From an uncultured Porphyromonadaceae bacterium (GTDB taxonomy: Bacteria; Bacteroidota; Bacteroidia; Bacteroidales; Muribaculaceae): a stretch of 64,000 nt of DNA. Shown one piece after another: positions 24,388 to 34,277 of this stretch. The DNA is taken from NCBI GenBank assembly GCA_947177685.1, contig CAMWVE010000005.1:1-64000 (forward strand), written 5' to 3'. Under the pieces are notes generated by a model. It was not told the DNA's origin, ran no database searches, and saw only the letters and a program-made list of their open reading frames with translations. Within the stretch, counting starts at the first letter, position 1. Each line of letters opens with the position of its first letter. The translations under genes and the position numbers were made by a program.

Positions 24388-27300
24388 TTATTGGTACTCA
24401 TCCCATGACTTGATTTCGATTTCATCAATGGGGAGCGTTGTGAACGCGGTGATGAAAGCCGATGCAAGGCGGGCATTGGTGATGAGCGGAATGTTGAGGT
24501 CAATGGCAGCGCGACGGATGCGGTAACCGTTGCTCAACTCAGTGGATGTCAGGTTTTTGGGTATGTTGACAACCATGTCGATTTCCTTGTTGTGCAACAG
24601 GTCGAGCGCCTGCGGATGACGGTCGGGCTGACTGGGCCAGTAAACTTCTATTGAAGGGATACCGTTGTCGGCAAGGAATCGGTGTGTGCCGCCGGTGGCG
24701 TAGATGAGGAAACCTTTGTCATGTAGCTTGTGGGCAGCTTCAAGCATATCGGTTTTCTGTTTTACGGAACCGGTGCTCAGAAGAATTGAATGTTTCGGAA
24801 TACGGTGTCCTACTGAGAGCATCGATTTCAGAATAGCCTCGTTGGTATCGTTGCCTATGCAGCCTACTTCGCCGGTTGATGACATGTCGACGCCTAACAC
24901 CGGATCGGCTCCCTGAAGGCGTGAGAAAGAGAATTGCGATGCCTTGATGCCGACATAGTCAAAGTCGAACACGTTTTTGGCAGGTTTTTCAACGTTGACA
25001 CCGAGCATAACCTTGGTTGCAATGTCTATGAAGTTGATTTTCAGGACTTTTGAAACGAAGGGGAAGCTGCGTGAAGCTCGCAGGTTACACTCGATAACCT
25101 TTATTTCATTGTTCTTGGCAAGGAACTGGATGTTGAACGGACCTGTGATTTTGAGCGCACGGGCAATCTGCGAGGAGATTTTCTTGATTCGGCGCACCGT
25201 TTCAACATATAGTTTCTGCGAGGGAAAACAGATGGTGGCGTCGCCTGAGTGTACTCCGGCGAACTCGATGTGCTCGGATATGGCGTAGACGATTATCTCG
25301 CCGTCGCGTGCCACGGCATCCATCTCCACTTCCTTGGAGTTGCGGATAAACTCGGTGACCACAACCGGATGTTCCTTCGATACGTTCGCCGCCAGCTGGA
25401 GGAATCTTTCAAGTTCCTCGTTGTTAGAGCATACGTTCATGGCGGCACCTGAAAGCACATAGCTCGGGCGCACCAGCACAGGGAAGCCTACCTCATCGAT
25501 GAACTTGTGAATATCCTTCATGTCGGTAAGCTCGCGCCAGCGGGGCTGATCAATGCCCAGTCGGTCAAGCATGGCTGAGAATTTGTGTCGGTCCTCGGCA
25601 TTGTCAATGCTTTGGGCTGATGTTCCCAGAATATTTACACCCGCTTCATCAAGTCGGGTAGCGAGGTTGTTAGGTATCTGTCCGCCCACGGAGAGGATTG
25701 TGCCGTGAGGCTGCTCCAGTTCGAGGATATCCATGACACGCTCGTAGGTAAGCTCGTCGAAATAGAGGCGGTCACACATGTCATAGTCGGTGGATACGGT
25801 CTCCGGATTATAATTAATCATCACAGAGCGCCATCCCTGTTGTTTCACGGTCAGAAGCGCGTTGACCGAACACCAGTCAAATTCCACGGAACTACCTATG
25901 CGATAGGCACCTGAGCCGAGAACCACAATCGAACGGTGGTCATGCAGGTAATCCACATCGTTGGTCGAGCCGTTGTAGGTCAGATACAGGTAGTTGGTCA
26001 TTGCCGGATATTCCGCTGCCAGTGTGTCAATCTGTTTCACCACGGGGGTGATACCCATATCCTTGCGGTAGCTGCGTACGGCAGCCGAGTCCGTGTAGCT
26101 GTGGAATTTATCTTTGCGAACCTCGCGGGCAATCTGGAAGTCACTGAAACCCTGCTGTTTTGCAAGACGCAGCAGGTCGGGTGTGACAGCCTGTATTTCA
26201 TTGTATTCGCGAAGCATGGATGCTGTGTCCATTATGTTCTGCAGCTTGTAGAGGAACCAGCGGTCAATTTTTGTCAGCTCATGAATTTTTTCAACGGAGT
26301 AACCGTCAGCCATCGCCTTGGCTATCACGAAGATACGTTTGTCGGTCGGCTCTGCCAAATCATGCTCTATGTCATTGATTTTCAGCTCATGGTTACCCAC
26401 GAAGCCGTGCATGCCCTGACCAATCATACGCAATCCTTTCTGAATCGCCTCCTCAAATGTGCGTCCTATCGACATCACCTCACCCACAGACTTCATCGAT
26501 GAGCCTATTTCGCGGCGTACGCCATGGAATTTACCTAAATCCCAGCGCGGTATCTTCACAACAATGTAGTCAAGAGCCGGCTCGAAGAATGCCGATGTTG
26601 ATTTAGTCACAGAGTTCGACAGGTCAAACAGTCCGTAGCCTAAACCAAGCTTTGCCGCTACGAAAGCCAGCGGATAGCCTGTGGCTTTAGATGCAAGTGC
26701 CGACGAACGGCTCAGACGCGCGTTTACCTCTATGACGCGGTAGTCCATCGACTTGGGGTCGAAGGCATACTGCACGTTACATTCACCCACAATACCAATA
26801 TGGCGTATGATTTTTATTGCCAGTGAGCGCAGATAGTGATAGTCCTCGTTTGACAGAGTCTGGGAGGGAGCCACCACTATGCTCTCGCCGGTGTGGATTC
26901 CTAACGGGTCGAAGTTTTCCATGTTGCAGACCGTGATGCAGTTGTCGTAGCAGTCACGAACCACCTCATATTCTACCTCTTTCCATCCTTTAAGCGATTT
27001 TTCGACAAGTACCTGAGGTGAGAACGAGAGGGCTTTTTCTGTCAGCGATACAAGATCTTCGGGAGTGTCGCAGAATCCGCTGCCAAGACCGCCCAATGCG
27101 TATGCCGCGCGAACGATAACCGGATAGCCGAGCTTTTCTGCTGCCTGCAGGGCGCTTTCCACGGTGCTGACAGCCTCGCTTTTGATGGTTTTTACATCGA
27201 TTTCATCAAGCTTCTTGACAAACAGCTCGCGGTCCTCGGTGTCCATGATGGCACGAACCGGTGTGCCAAGCACTTTCAGATTATATTTCTCAAGTACGCC

Positions 27301-27612
27301 TGATTCATAGAGAGCCACACCGCAGTTCAGCGCGGTTTGTCCGCCGAAGGCGAGCAGTATGCCGTCAGGGCGCTCCTTTTCTATTACTTTCTCCACGAAG
27401 TAGGGTGTCACGGGGAGGAAATATATCTTGTCAGCGAACCCGTCGGAAGTCTGGACGGTAGCGATATTGGGGTTGATAAGCACTGTTTCAATCCCTTCCT
27501 CCTTCATCGCTTTCAGAGCCTGAGAGCCGGAGTAGTCAAACTCGCCCGCTTCGCCGATTTTCAGCGCGCCGCTGCCTAACAGCAGTACTTTCTTTATGCT
27601 TTTGTCAATCAT
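24388..27612 (-). CDS. carB: Carbamoyl-phosphate synthase, large subunit
   Basis: The large subunit makes carbamoyl phosphate from bicarbonate, ammonia delivered by CarA, and two ATP, feeding pyrimidine and arginine synthesis. The 1074 residues show the two homologous ATP-grasp halves: VLLLGSGALKIGEAGEFDYSG at the N-terminus (split for length) and VVLGSGAYRIGSSVEFDWCS near residue 570. The allosteric MGS-like domain is C-terminal (about 935-1074; STGSVKQKTDMLEAA). Length is normal. The start lies five bases after the carA stop, so the pair is one operon. Confidence 0.97.
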   Translation of the reverse strand: MIDKSIKKVLLLGSGALKIGEAGEFDYSGSQALKAMKEEGIETVLINPNIATVQTSDGFADKIYFLPVTPYFVEKVIEKERPDGILLAFGGQTALNCGVALYESGVLEKYNLKVLGTPVRAIMDTEDRELFVKKLDEIDVKTIKSEAVSTVESALQAAEKLGYPVIVRAAYALGGLGSGFCDTPEDLVSLTEKALSFSPQVLVEKSLKGWKEVEYEVVRDCYDNCITVCNMENFDPLGIHTGESIVVAPSQTLSNEDYHYLRSLAIKIIRHIGIVGECNVQYAFDPKSMDYRVIEVNARLSRSSALASKATGYPLAFVAAKLGLGYGLFDLSNSVTKSTSAFFEPALDYIVVKIPRWDLGKFHGVRREIGSSMKSVGEVMSIGRTFEEAIQKGLRMIGQGMHGFVGNHELKINDIEHDLAEPTDKRIFVIAKAMADGYSVEKIHELTKIDRWFLYKLQNIMDTASMLREYNEIQAVTPDLLRLAKQQGFSDFQIAREVRKDKFHSYTDSAAVRSYRKDMGITPVVKQIDTLAAEYPAMTNYLYLTYNGSTNDVDYLHDHRSIVVLGSGAYRIGSSVEFDWCSVNALLTVKQQGWRSVMINYNPETVSTDYDMCDRLYFDELTYERVMDILELEQPHGTILSVGGQIPNNLATRLDEAGVNILGTSAQSIDNAEDRHKFSAMLDRLGIDQPRWRELTDMKDIHKFIDEVGFPVLVRPSYVLSGAAMNVCSNNEELERFLQLAANVSKEHPVVVTEFIRNSKEVEMDAVARDGEIIVYAISEHIEFAGVHSGDATICFPSQKLYVETVRRIKKISSQIARALKITGPFNIQFLAKNNEIKVIECNLRASRSFPFVSKVLKINFIDIATKVMLGVNVEKPAKNVFDFDYVGIKASQFSFSRLQGADPVLGVDMSSTGEVGCIGNDTNEAILKSMLSVGHRIPKHSILLSTGSVKQKTDMLEAAHKLHDKGFLIYATGGTHRFLADNGIPSIEVYWPSQPDRHPQALDLLHNKEIDMVVNIPKNLTSTELSNGYRIRRAAIDLNIPLITNARLASAFITAFTTLPIDEIEIKSWDEYQ

Positions 27613-27617
27613 AATCT

Positions 27618-28688
27618 CTACAACATGCTAATGAATTTGTCAAAAATAAACTCTGTGTCCTTCGGACCTGACGAAGCCTCAGGGTGGAACTGGGCTGAGA
27701 AGAAAGGTTTGGTCTTGTGGCGGATACCCTCGTTGGTGCCGTCGTTCATGTTGATAAACATCGGTTCCCAATCATCGGGCAGAGTCTTGTCATCAACAGC
27801 AAAGCCATGGTTCTGCGAGGTCACGAAGCAAGTGTCCGTTCCTACCAGACGCACCGGCTGATTGTGGCTGCGGTGACCATATTTGAGTTTGAATGTGCGT
27901 GCGCCTGCAGCCTTGGCAAGCAACTGATTACCCATGCAGATGCCACAGATGGGCTTACCAATCTCAATTGCTTTGCGGATCAGTTCCACTGTTTCTGTGG
28001 CAAGATCGGGGTTGCCGGGACCGTTGGAAATGAACAGACCGTCGTAAGGAATGGTGGTGAAGTCATAGTTCCAAGGAACCCTGACTACCTTCACGCCGCG
28101 ACGTGTCAGACACCGGATAATATTATGCTTTGTGCCGCAGTCCACAAGAACCACGGTTTTTTCACCTTTGCCGTGAACTTCCGGGGCAGGGCAGCTTGTT
28201 TTGCCCACAAGATTTTCAAGGTTAGGGTCATAGAAATCGATATCCTCGCCACCTTCAATTACAATTTTACCAAGCATAGAGCCTTTTTCGCGCAAATGCT
28301 TGGTAAGAGCACGGGTATCAATATCATAGATACCGGGGATTTTTTCCTGAATCAGCCATTCTGACAATGACCGGTCTGCCTGCCAATGGGAGTGCTGCCA
28401 TGAGTAGTCTTGCGCCACAATCGCCTTGGCGTGAATATGGTCGCTTTCGTAAAACTCGCTGACATCATCCTTTTCGCGGCATGGCGGAACACCATAATTG
28501 CCAAGGATGGGGTAGGTGGTGACTAAAATCTGTCCTTCATAGGAGGGGTCGGTCAAACTTTCGGGATAACCGGTCATTGCGGTGTTGAATACCACTTCGC
28601 CGGCGGCTGGAGCCTCATAGCCGAAGGATTTGCCTTCAAAAGTTGTGCCATCTTCAAGTATCAAGGTGGCTCGTTTGGGTTGACGCAT
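27618..28688 (-). CDS. carA: Carbamoyl-phosphate synthase, small subunit
   Basis: The glutaminase subunit that releases ammonia from glutamine for CarB. The N-terminal CPSase domain begins at ATLILEDGTTFEGKSFG, and the class-I amidotransferase domain holds the nucleophile Cys in PICGICMGNQLLA, with the His-Glu pair near the end in SAQFHPEASSGP. At 356 residues it is normal. I set the start at ATG 28688; a TTG six bases earlier is the alternative. A TACCTTTG -7 box lies upstream on the minus strand (28776-28769), but the -33 position is not convincing. Confidence 0.96.
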   Translation of the reverse strand: MRQPKRATLILEDGTTFEGKSFGYEAPAAGEVVFNTAMTGYPESLTDPSYEGQILVTTYPILGNYGVPPCREKDDVSEFYESDHIHAKAIVAQDYSWQHSHWQADRSLSEWLIQEKIPGIYDIDTRALTKHLREKGSMLGKIVIEGGEDIDFYDPNLENLVGKTSCPAPEVHGKGEKTVVLVDCGTKHNIIRCLTRRGVKVVRVPWNYDFTTIPYDGLFISNGPGNPDLATETVELIRKAIEIGKPICGICMGNQLLAKAAGARTFKLKYGHRSHNQPVRLVGTDTCFVTSQNHGFAVDDKTLPDDWEPMFINMNDGTNEGIRHKTKPFFSAQFHPEASSGPKDTEFIFDKFISML

Positions 28689-28929
28689 GCGCAAGAGTTT
28701 TTGGTTTATAGCTCATCTTTGCGGCATCCCCCGGTCGTCAAAAAATTGCGACATACGGGAAAACCATACAAAGGTACGACAAATTTTTCTATTTTCCCAT
28801 CAATGTTGATAACTTTTATTGGTAGGAGCCAAATTTTGGTGTTAAACCAATATGTGATGTGGGAGCGCACACATATAATAATAAAGCAGACCTAAAATAA
28901 GCACATCTAATAATACAGTATATAATAAT

Positions 28930-28956
28930 AAAGCGCACCTGTGTGAGGCGCGCTTT
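28930..28956 (-). terminator. Terminator after tRNA-Arg
   Basis: On the minus strand, AAAGCGCGCC (28956-28947) pairs with GGTGCGCTTT (28939-28930) at nine of ten positions, followed by an ATTATTATA tract. A similar tract with ATAATAATAAAGC is repeated at 28876-28890. I see no gene between 28695 and 28967. Confidence 0.65.
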
Positions 28957-28967
28957 GGCAAAGGTTG

Positions 28968-29039
28968 TATGCCCGTAGGGAGTCGAACCCTAATCGAAGG
29001 AACCGGAATCCTTTATTCTATCCATTGAACTACGGGCAC
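28968..29039 (-). tRNA. tRNA-Arg (anticodon CCG)
   Basis: A 72-base cloverleaf. The acceptor is GTGCCCG with CGGGCAT, the D-stem GTTC/GAAT, the anticodon stem AAGGA/TCCTT with loop TTCCGGT (anticodon CCG), and the T-arm TAGGG/CCCTA with loop TTCGACT. CCA is not encoded. It reads CGG codons. Confidence 0.9.
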
Positions 29040-29055
29040 ATTGCGGTTTGTTTTG

Positions 29056-29086
29056 CAAATTTAAGCCTTTTTTTTTATTTGGGCAA
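29056..29086 (-). promoter_or_regulatory. Promoter of tRNA-Arg
   Basis: On the minus strand, TTG (29086-29084), 20 bases, then TAAATTTG (29063-29056) are a full Bacteroidetes promoter, 16 bases before the tRNA. Confidence 0.7.
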
Positions 29087-29134
29087 GGTTTTTTTTGTAG
29101 TTTTGCAGGTGAAAACAGCATCAACTTACTTGCT

Positions 29135-29797
29135 ATGGATGTCAGAATAGAACAGTCATGGAAAAATTTGTTAAACGACCAGTGGGAACAGCCTTACTTT
29201 GAGGCTCTTACTGACTTTGTGCGACAGGCTTACCGCACAACAACGGTTTTTCCGCCTGCCCGGAGCATCTTCGCCGCGTTTGATTCCTGCCCTGTCGACA
29301 AGGTCAAGGTGGTCATCCTCGGTCAGGATCCTTATCATGGCATAGGGCAGGCTAACGGTCTCTGTTTTTCCGTAGCTGACGGTGTGGAAATTCCACCCTC
29401 GCTTGTCAATATCTTCAAGGAGATTCATGACGATACCGGCGCACCGATTCCATCATCGGGTAATCTCGAGCGGTGGGCACGTCAGGGCGTGCTGCTGCTC
29501 AATGCAACACTCACGGTCGAGGCTCACCGTGCCGCTTCGCATCAGGGCAAGGGTTGGGAACTGTTCACTGACGCCGTCATCCGCCATCTTAATGACAGTT
29601 GCAACGGACTCGTGTTTATGCTTTGGGGTAACTATGCCATCCGTAAGGGTGAACTTATCGACCGATCGCGCCACTTGGTGCTGACCTCGGCTCATCCGTC
29701 GCCTCTGTCGGCTTATCGCGGCTTCTTCGGCAACCATCATTTTTCACGCGCCAATCACTATCTGACACAGCAGGGGAAGGAGGCTATCCAATGGTGA
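29135..29797 (+). CDS. ung: Uracil-DNA glycosylase, family 1
   Basis: Removes uracil from DNA at the start of base-excision repair. The 220 residues carry the water-activating motif GQDPYHG near residue 65, the HPSPLS loop near residue 191, and LLLNATLTV. Length fits family 1. The start is ATG 29135; earlier in-frame codons run through the T-rich promoter region. The stop overlaps the next gene by seven bases, so the repair gene is co-transcribed with an envelope gene. Confidence 0.96.
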   Translation: MDVRIEQSWKNLLNDQWEQPYFEALTDFVRQAYRTTTVFPPARSIFAAFDSCPVDKVKVVILGQDPYHGIGQANGLCFSVADGVEIPPSLVNIFKEIHDDTGAPIPSSGNLERWARQGVLLLNATLTVEAHRAASHQGKGWELFTDAVIRHLNDSCNGLVFMLWGNYAIRKGELIDRSRHLVLTSAHPSPLSAYRGFFGNHHFSRANHYLTQQGKEAIQW

Positions 29798-31053
29798 AAC
29801 GATTCGCCCTGTTGTCAGTCACACTGCTGTGGGTGGCGCTCTCCGCGGGTGCCGAGCTTGTCAACACCATGACCGAAATTTTCGACCCGCATTTCCGCTC
29901 GCTTCAGCTCAGGGTCAATGACAACCTGTTTCTACCTCCGGTGCTGTTGCTTGACGGTGGCGACTACATGACAATAGAGTTCGATGAGCTTGCTGAGGAT
30001 AACCGCTATCTGCGTTACTCTATTCAGCACTGCAATGCCGACTGGCAGCCTTCGGGGTTGGCAGAGTCAGAGTATCTCGACGGATTCAATCTCGCTGACG
30101 TGGAGGAGTATGACTTCTCTCAGGCTACCACCACCCACTATGTTCATTACCGTATCTCTCTGCCTGACCGGCAAATGCGCCCGCTTCTGTCAGGAAACTA
30201 CCTGCTTAAGGTCTACGACTCCGACAATCCTGATGAAACGCTGCTTCAGGCACGCTTCAGCGTGACGGAGCAGAAAGTGGGAATATCAGCCGGAATAACT
30301 TCGACCACCGATATTGACATTAACCGCGGTCATCAGCAGCTTTTGGTAAGTGTGGACTGCGGATCTGCCGCTGTGCAATCGCCGTTCGCCGACCTCAAAC
30401 TATACATTCAGCAGAACCGCCGGCTTGACAATGAGGTGATGTTGCCGCATCCCACGCGGGTAGTCAACCGAACAGCCGTTTACGAACATCAGCGCCCGCT
30501 GATTTTTCCTGCCGGCAACGAGTATCGTCGTTTCGAGACGGTGACAATCAATTTTCCGGGAATGAAAATCGACCGTACGGGCTTCTATGACCCTTATTAT
30601 CACGCTGTTGTCGCCACTGATGAGCAGCGCGCATCCTATCAGTATGACTCCACTCAGAAAGGTCGTTTCATGATTCGTAATGCGGAGAGCGACGGACCTT
30701 CGGAAACCGAGGCTGACTATGTGGTGACTCATTTTTCGCTCTACGCACCGGAGCTGATAGGGCAGACCGTATATCTCAACGGCGATTTCGTACATCAGAA
30801 TTTCAATCAGGAATCGCAGATGGTCTACAATCCGGAGACCGGATTGTTCGAACGCTCCATACTGCTGAAACAAGGCTCCTACAACTATCAGTATCTGACC
30901 GGCAACCCTTCGAAAGACGGAAGCCGGACACGCGCCGTTGAAGGAGATTTTTATGAAACTGACAATGAGTACACGGTCAAGGTTTACACCCGCCAGCCGG
31001 GTGAACGCTACGACCGACTTATTGGCTACGCCACGTTTAAATATGGAAAGTGA
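29791..31053 (+). CDS. Type IX secretion plug-like protein (DUF5103 family)
   Basis: A 420-residue protein with a signal peptide (cut near residue 21, LSAGAE), expected in the periplasm or outer membrane. It matches the DUF5103 family, now named for the plug protein that closes the periplasmic side of the SprA translocon in the type IX secretion system. Visible marks are the beta-rich N-terminal domain (YLRYSIQHCNADWQPS), GNYLLKVYDSD and the C-terminal QMVYNPETGLFERSILLKQG. It starts inside the end of ung. Its neighbours are DNA repair and DUF3109, not secretion genes. The family match is good; the T9SS role in this organism is inferred. Confidence 0.75.
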   Translation: MVKRFALLSVTLLWVALSAGAELVNTMTEIFDPHFRSLQLRVNDNLFLPPVLLLDGGDYMTIEFDELAEDNRYLRYSIQHCNADWQPSGLAESEYLDGFNLADVEEYDFSQATTTHYVHYRISLPDRQMRPLLSGNYLLKVYDSDNPDETLLQARFSVTEQKVGISAGITSTTDIDINRGHQQLLVSVDCGSAAVQSPFADLKLYIQQNRRLDNEVMLPHPTRVVNRTAVYEHQRPLIFPAGNEYRRFETVTINFPGMKIDRTGFYDPYYHAVVATDEQRASYQYDSTQKGRFMIRNAESDGPSETEADYVVTHFSLYAPELIGQTVYLNGDFVHQNFNQESQMVYNPETGLFERSILLKQGSYNYQYLTGNPSKDGSRTRAVEGDFYETDNEYTVKVYTRQPGERYDRLIGYATFKYGK

Positions 31054-31063
31054 AGAAACCGTT

Positions 31064-31651
31064 ATGCTTGAAATCAAGAATACCCTCGTTTCGCTTGACC
31101 TTGTTGAGCGATTCTTTTGCTGTGATCTGGAAAAGTGTCTGGGGCAGTGCTGCATCGACGGCGATGCCGGCGCCCCGCTGACTGATGAGGAACGTCAGAA
31201 AATTGAAGAAGTATTGCCCGAAATATGGGATGATCTTCTGCCTCAGGCTCAGGAGGTGATAAGTCAGCAGGGAGTATCATACGTTGATGAGGAGGGCGAT
31301 CTTGTCACCTCTATTGTCAACGGTCAAAACTGCGTGTTCACCACATTCGGCAAGGATGGCATGTGTCTGTGTGCCATTGAAAAGGCATTCCGTGAGGGTC
31401 GCATCGATTTCATGAAGCCATCCTCGTGCCATCTTTATCCTGTGCGCCTGACCACCTATCCGTCTTTCACCGCTGTAAATTATCATCGCTGGAAAATCTG
31501 CAAATGCGCCGAGGTGCTCGGCAAAAAGGAGGGAATCAGAGTTTATCAGTTCCTTGCAGGACCACTGACTGCCCGTTTCGGCAAGGAGTGGTACGATGAA
31601 CTTTGTGAGGCTTGCGAGGCTTATTTGGCTGAGTACGGCGACAAGGAGTAA
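31064..31651 (+). CDS. DUF3109 family cysteine-rich protein
   Basis: A 195-residue protein of the YkgJ-like/DUF3109 group, whose Cys residues are thought to bind zinc or iron-sulfur. The clusters are FFCCDLEKCLGQCCIDGDAG near the N-terminus, MCLCAIEKAF, SSCHLYPVRL and ICKCAEVLG. I chose ATG 31064, which matches the MxEIxNTLVSLD start seen in relatives. An ATG at 31043 would overlap the previous gene by 11 bases. Function unknown. Confidence 0.85.
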   Translation: MLEIKNTLVSLDLVERFFCCDLEKCLGQCCIDGDAGAPLTDEERQKIEEVLPEIWDDLLPQAQEVISQQGVSYVDEEGDLVTSIVNGQNCVFTTFGKDGMCLCAIEKAFREGRIDFMKPSSCHLYPVRLTTYPSFTAVNYHRWKICKCAEVLGKKEGIRVYQFLAGPLTARFGKEWYDELCEACEAYLAEYGDKE

Positions 31652-31743
31652 GCAAACTGACAATTCCGATGACAGGCACCGCAAAGCGGTGTCAGGTACG
31701 ATTGCATTATACTGTCAGGCAACTGCGGCAGGAATAAAAAATC

Positions 31744-31780
31744 AGGAGATAAACACTGTTATCACAGATGCTTATCTCCT
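31744..31780. terminator. Bidirectional terminator between DUF3109 and pnp
   Basis: AGGAGATAA (31744-31752) pairs with TTATCTCCT (31772-31780). A T-rich tail follows in both directions, stronger on the minus strand (T6, after pnp). A separate hairpin, CACCGC/GCGGTG, sits at 31677-31691 without a T tract. Confidence 0.7.
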
Positions 31781-31805
31781 GCTTTTATATTATTCCGGCA
31801 ACCGG

Positions 31806-34082
31806 TTATGCTTCCGGTTTGTCCTGATGGTTGTGACGTTCGCCACGGGGTTCGCGATCACCACGGGGTTCACGGTTGCCACCTTCGCGGCGAGGTCCAC
31901 GGTCGTTGCGACGGGGACCACGGTCACCACGGGGTTCGCGGGGCTGACGTTCGCGTTCAACGTAACCTTCAGGTTTGGGGAGAAGCGCACGCATAGAGAG
32001 GCGATATTTACCGGTCTTTTTGTCAATTTCAATCAGTTTCACCTGAAGGGTGTCACCTTCCTTGATGCCTGATGCTTCCATGTCGGGAATGCGGTCCCAT
32101 GAAATTTCAGAAATGTGGAGCAGACCGTCGCGGTTAGGCATGAATTCTACGAATGCACCGAAGTCAAGGATTGAGCGCACATTGCCGGTGTAGGTCTTGC
32201 CCTCTTCGGGGAGTTCCACAATGGCGTTGATCATTGCCACAGCCTTATCCATTGACTCTTTTGAAGTGGCAGCGATTTCAATGTAACCGCCTTCGTCGAT
32301 TTCGTCAATTGAAACAGTAGCGCCGCTCTCTTCCTGAATACCCTGAATGATTTTTCCGCCCGGTCCGATAACTGCTCCGATGAGTTCTTTGGGAATGGTC
32401 ATGGTGACGATGCGCGGAACGTGAGGCTTGTAGTCCTCGCGGGGTGCGGGTATTGTCTGTTCGATTATGTCAAGGATGTGGAGACGTCCGTCGCGAGCCT
32501 GATTGAGGGCGCGTTCGAGAATTTCGTATGACAGACCGTCGCACTTGATGTCCATCTGAGTGGCAGTGATACCCTGACGGGTACCTGTCACCTTGAAGTC
32601 CATGTCGCCGAGGTGGTCCTCATCGCCGAGAATATCTGAAAGGATTGCATATTTGGGGCTTGCAGTGTCAGTGATAAGACCCATTGCAATACCGCTGACA
32701 GGGCGTTTCATTTTTACACCGGCGTCAAGCAAAGCCAGAGTTCCGGCACATACGGTAGCCATTGATGACGAACCGTTTGATTCCAGAATGTCGCTGACTA
32801 CGCGGCAAACGTAGGGGAAATCATCGGGGAACATCCGTTTGAGCGCACGGTGGGCGAGGTTACCGTGACCGATTTCACGTCGACCTACACCGCGAACCGG
32901 TTTGGCTTCACCTGTAGAGAAGGGAGGGAAGTTGTAGTGCAGAAGGAAGCGCTCGCGACCCTGATTCAGAACATCGTCCAGAATCTTTTCATCGAGTTTT
33001 GTACCGAGGGTCACTGTTGAGAGCGACTGGGTCTCGCCACGGGTGAAGATTGATGATCCGTGAGGTCCTGACAGATAGTCAACTTCACACCAGATGGGGC
33101 GGATTTCGGTGGTCTTGCGACCGTCCAGACGAATACCTTCATCGAGAATGCAGCGGCGGACGGCTTCTTTTTCAACATCGTGGTAGTAGCGCTTTACCAG
33201 CGGAGTCTTTTCGTCACGTTCCTCTTCGGGAAGTGAGTCGATATATTCCTGACAGATTGCGTCGAACGATTCCTGACGCCAGTGTTTGTCGGCTGAACCG
33301 GCTTTTGCAATGGCGTAAGCTTTGTCGTAGCATTTGTCATGAACATCCTTGCGGAGTTCTTCGTCGTTGGTTTCGTGGCAGTATTCACGCTTAACGGTGG
33401 CGCCTACAGCTTCGGCAAGTTCCATCTGAGCCTTGCACTGCTCCTTGATGGCGTCATGAGCAGCCTTGAGGGCGGCGAGGAGGTCAGCTTCGGAAACTTC
33501 GTTCATTTCGCCTTCCACCATCATGATGTTGTCGTAGGTGGCACCTACCATCAGCTCCATGTCAGCCTTTTCAAGCTGTTCAAAAGTGGGGTTGATGACA
33601 AATTCGCCGTCGATGCGCGCAACGCGCACTTCCGAGATGGGACCATTGAAGGGTATATCGCTCACGGCGATAGCGGCAGAAGCGGCAAGACCGGCAAGAG
33701 CGTCGGGCATGTCTACGCCATCGCTTGAGTACATGGTGATGTTGACAAAAGTGTCAGCATGGTAATTGTCAGGGAAAAGGGGGCGGAGCACGCGGTCAAC
33801 GAGGCGTGCGGTCAGGATTTCGTAGTCAGAGGCGCGACCTTCACGTTTGAGGAAACCTCCGGGGAAACGACCTGCTGATGAAAATTTTTCTTTGTATTCA
33901 ACTTGTAACGGCATGAAGTCGACGCCTTCGCCGGCTTCTTTGGCGGAAACCACGGTTGCCAGAAGCATTGTTCCGCCCATTCTGAGTTCTACTGCTCCAT
34001 CAGCCTGCTTGGCAAGTTTGCCGGTTTCGAGGGTGATTTCACGCCCGTCAGCAAGAGTGATGGTTTTCTTAATTGGATTCAT
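31806..34082 (-). CDS. pnp: Polynucleotide phosphorylase with RG-rich tail
   Basis: The 3'-5' phosphorolytic exoribonuclease of mRNA decay, a trimer in the cytoplasm. The 758 residues contain two RNase PH domains (about 10-230 and 310-540; [13 protein letters not shown] in the first, [12 protein letters not shown] and [13 protein letters not shown] in the second), a KH domain (about 550-610; [14 protein letters not shown]) and an S1 domain (about 625-695; [17 protein letters not shown]). The last 55 residues are an Arg/Gly/Pro-rich repeat built on PRG and DRGPRR units, which is not in the core family and probably binds RNA or partner proteins. The -7 box TAACTTTG lies at 34128-34121 on the minus strand. 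Confidence 0.97.
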   Translation of the reverse strand: MNPIKKTITLADGREITLETGKLAKQADGAVELRMGGTMLLATVVSAKEAGEGVDFMPLQVEYKEKFSSAGRFPGGFLKREGRASDYEILTARLVDRVLRPLFPDNYHADTFVNITMYSSDGVDMPDALAGLAASAAIAVSDIPFNGPISEVRVARIDGEFVINPTFEQLEKADMELMVGATYDNIMMVEGEMNEVSEADLLAALKAAHDAIKEQCKAQMELAEAVGATVKREYCHETNDEELRKDVHDKCYDKAYAIAKAGSADKHWRQESFDAICQEYIDSLPEEERDEKTPLVKRYYHDVEKEAVRRCILDEGIRLDGRKTTEIRPIWCEVDYLSGPHGSSIFTRGETQSLSTVTLGTKLDEKILDDVLNQGRERFLLHYNFPPFSTGEAKPVRGVGRREIGHGNLAHRALKRMFPDDFPYVCRVVSDILESNGSSSMATVCAGTLALLDAGVKMKRPVSGIAMGLITDTASPKYAILSDILGDEDHLGDMDFKVTGTRQGITATQMDIKCDGLSYEILERALNQARDGRLHILDIIEQTIPAPREDYKPHVPRIVTMTIPKELIGAVIGPGGKIIQGIQEESGATVSIDEIDEGGYIEIAATSKESMDKAVAMINAIVELPEEGKTYTGNVRSILDFGAFVEFMPNRDGLLHISEISWDRIPDMEASGIKEGDTLQVKLIEIDKKTGKYRLSMRALLPKPEGYVERERQPREPRGDRGPRRNDRGPRREGGNREPRGDREPRGERHNHQDKPEA

Positions 34083-34120
34083 AAAATGTCTGTATAGATT
34101 TATTTCTTCATAAATTGCCG

Positions 34121-34128
34121 CAAAGTTA
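34121..34128 (-). promoter_or_regulatory. Candidate -7 box of pnp
   Basis: TAACTTTG on the minus strand, 38 bases before the pnp ATG. The -33 region is weak. Confidence 0.45.
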
Positions 34129-34277
34129 CGAAAAAATTATGGATTACACACCACAGGATTACTTAAATTAATTAAAAAAGTGAACTATAGGGGTGATAAC
34201 GGGGTGATATGCCTGCAAAAGGAAAGATTTCGCTTCAAATGTGGTGCGGTTTTGATGAAAAAATCGTAAATTTGCAC

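Noticed and set aside
25936..26502. Plus-strand 188-residue frame opposite carB
   Set aside because: Lies entirely inside carB on the opposite strand and has no family marks.
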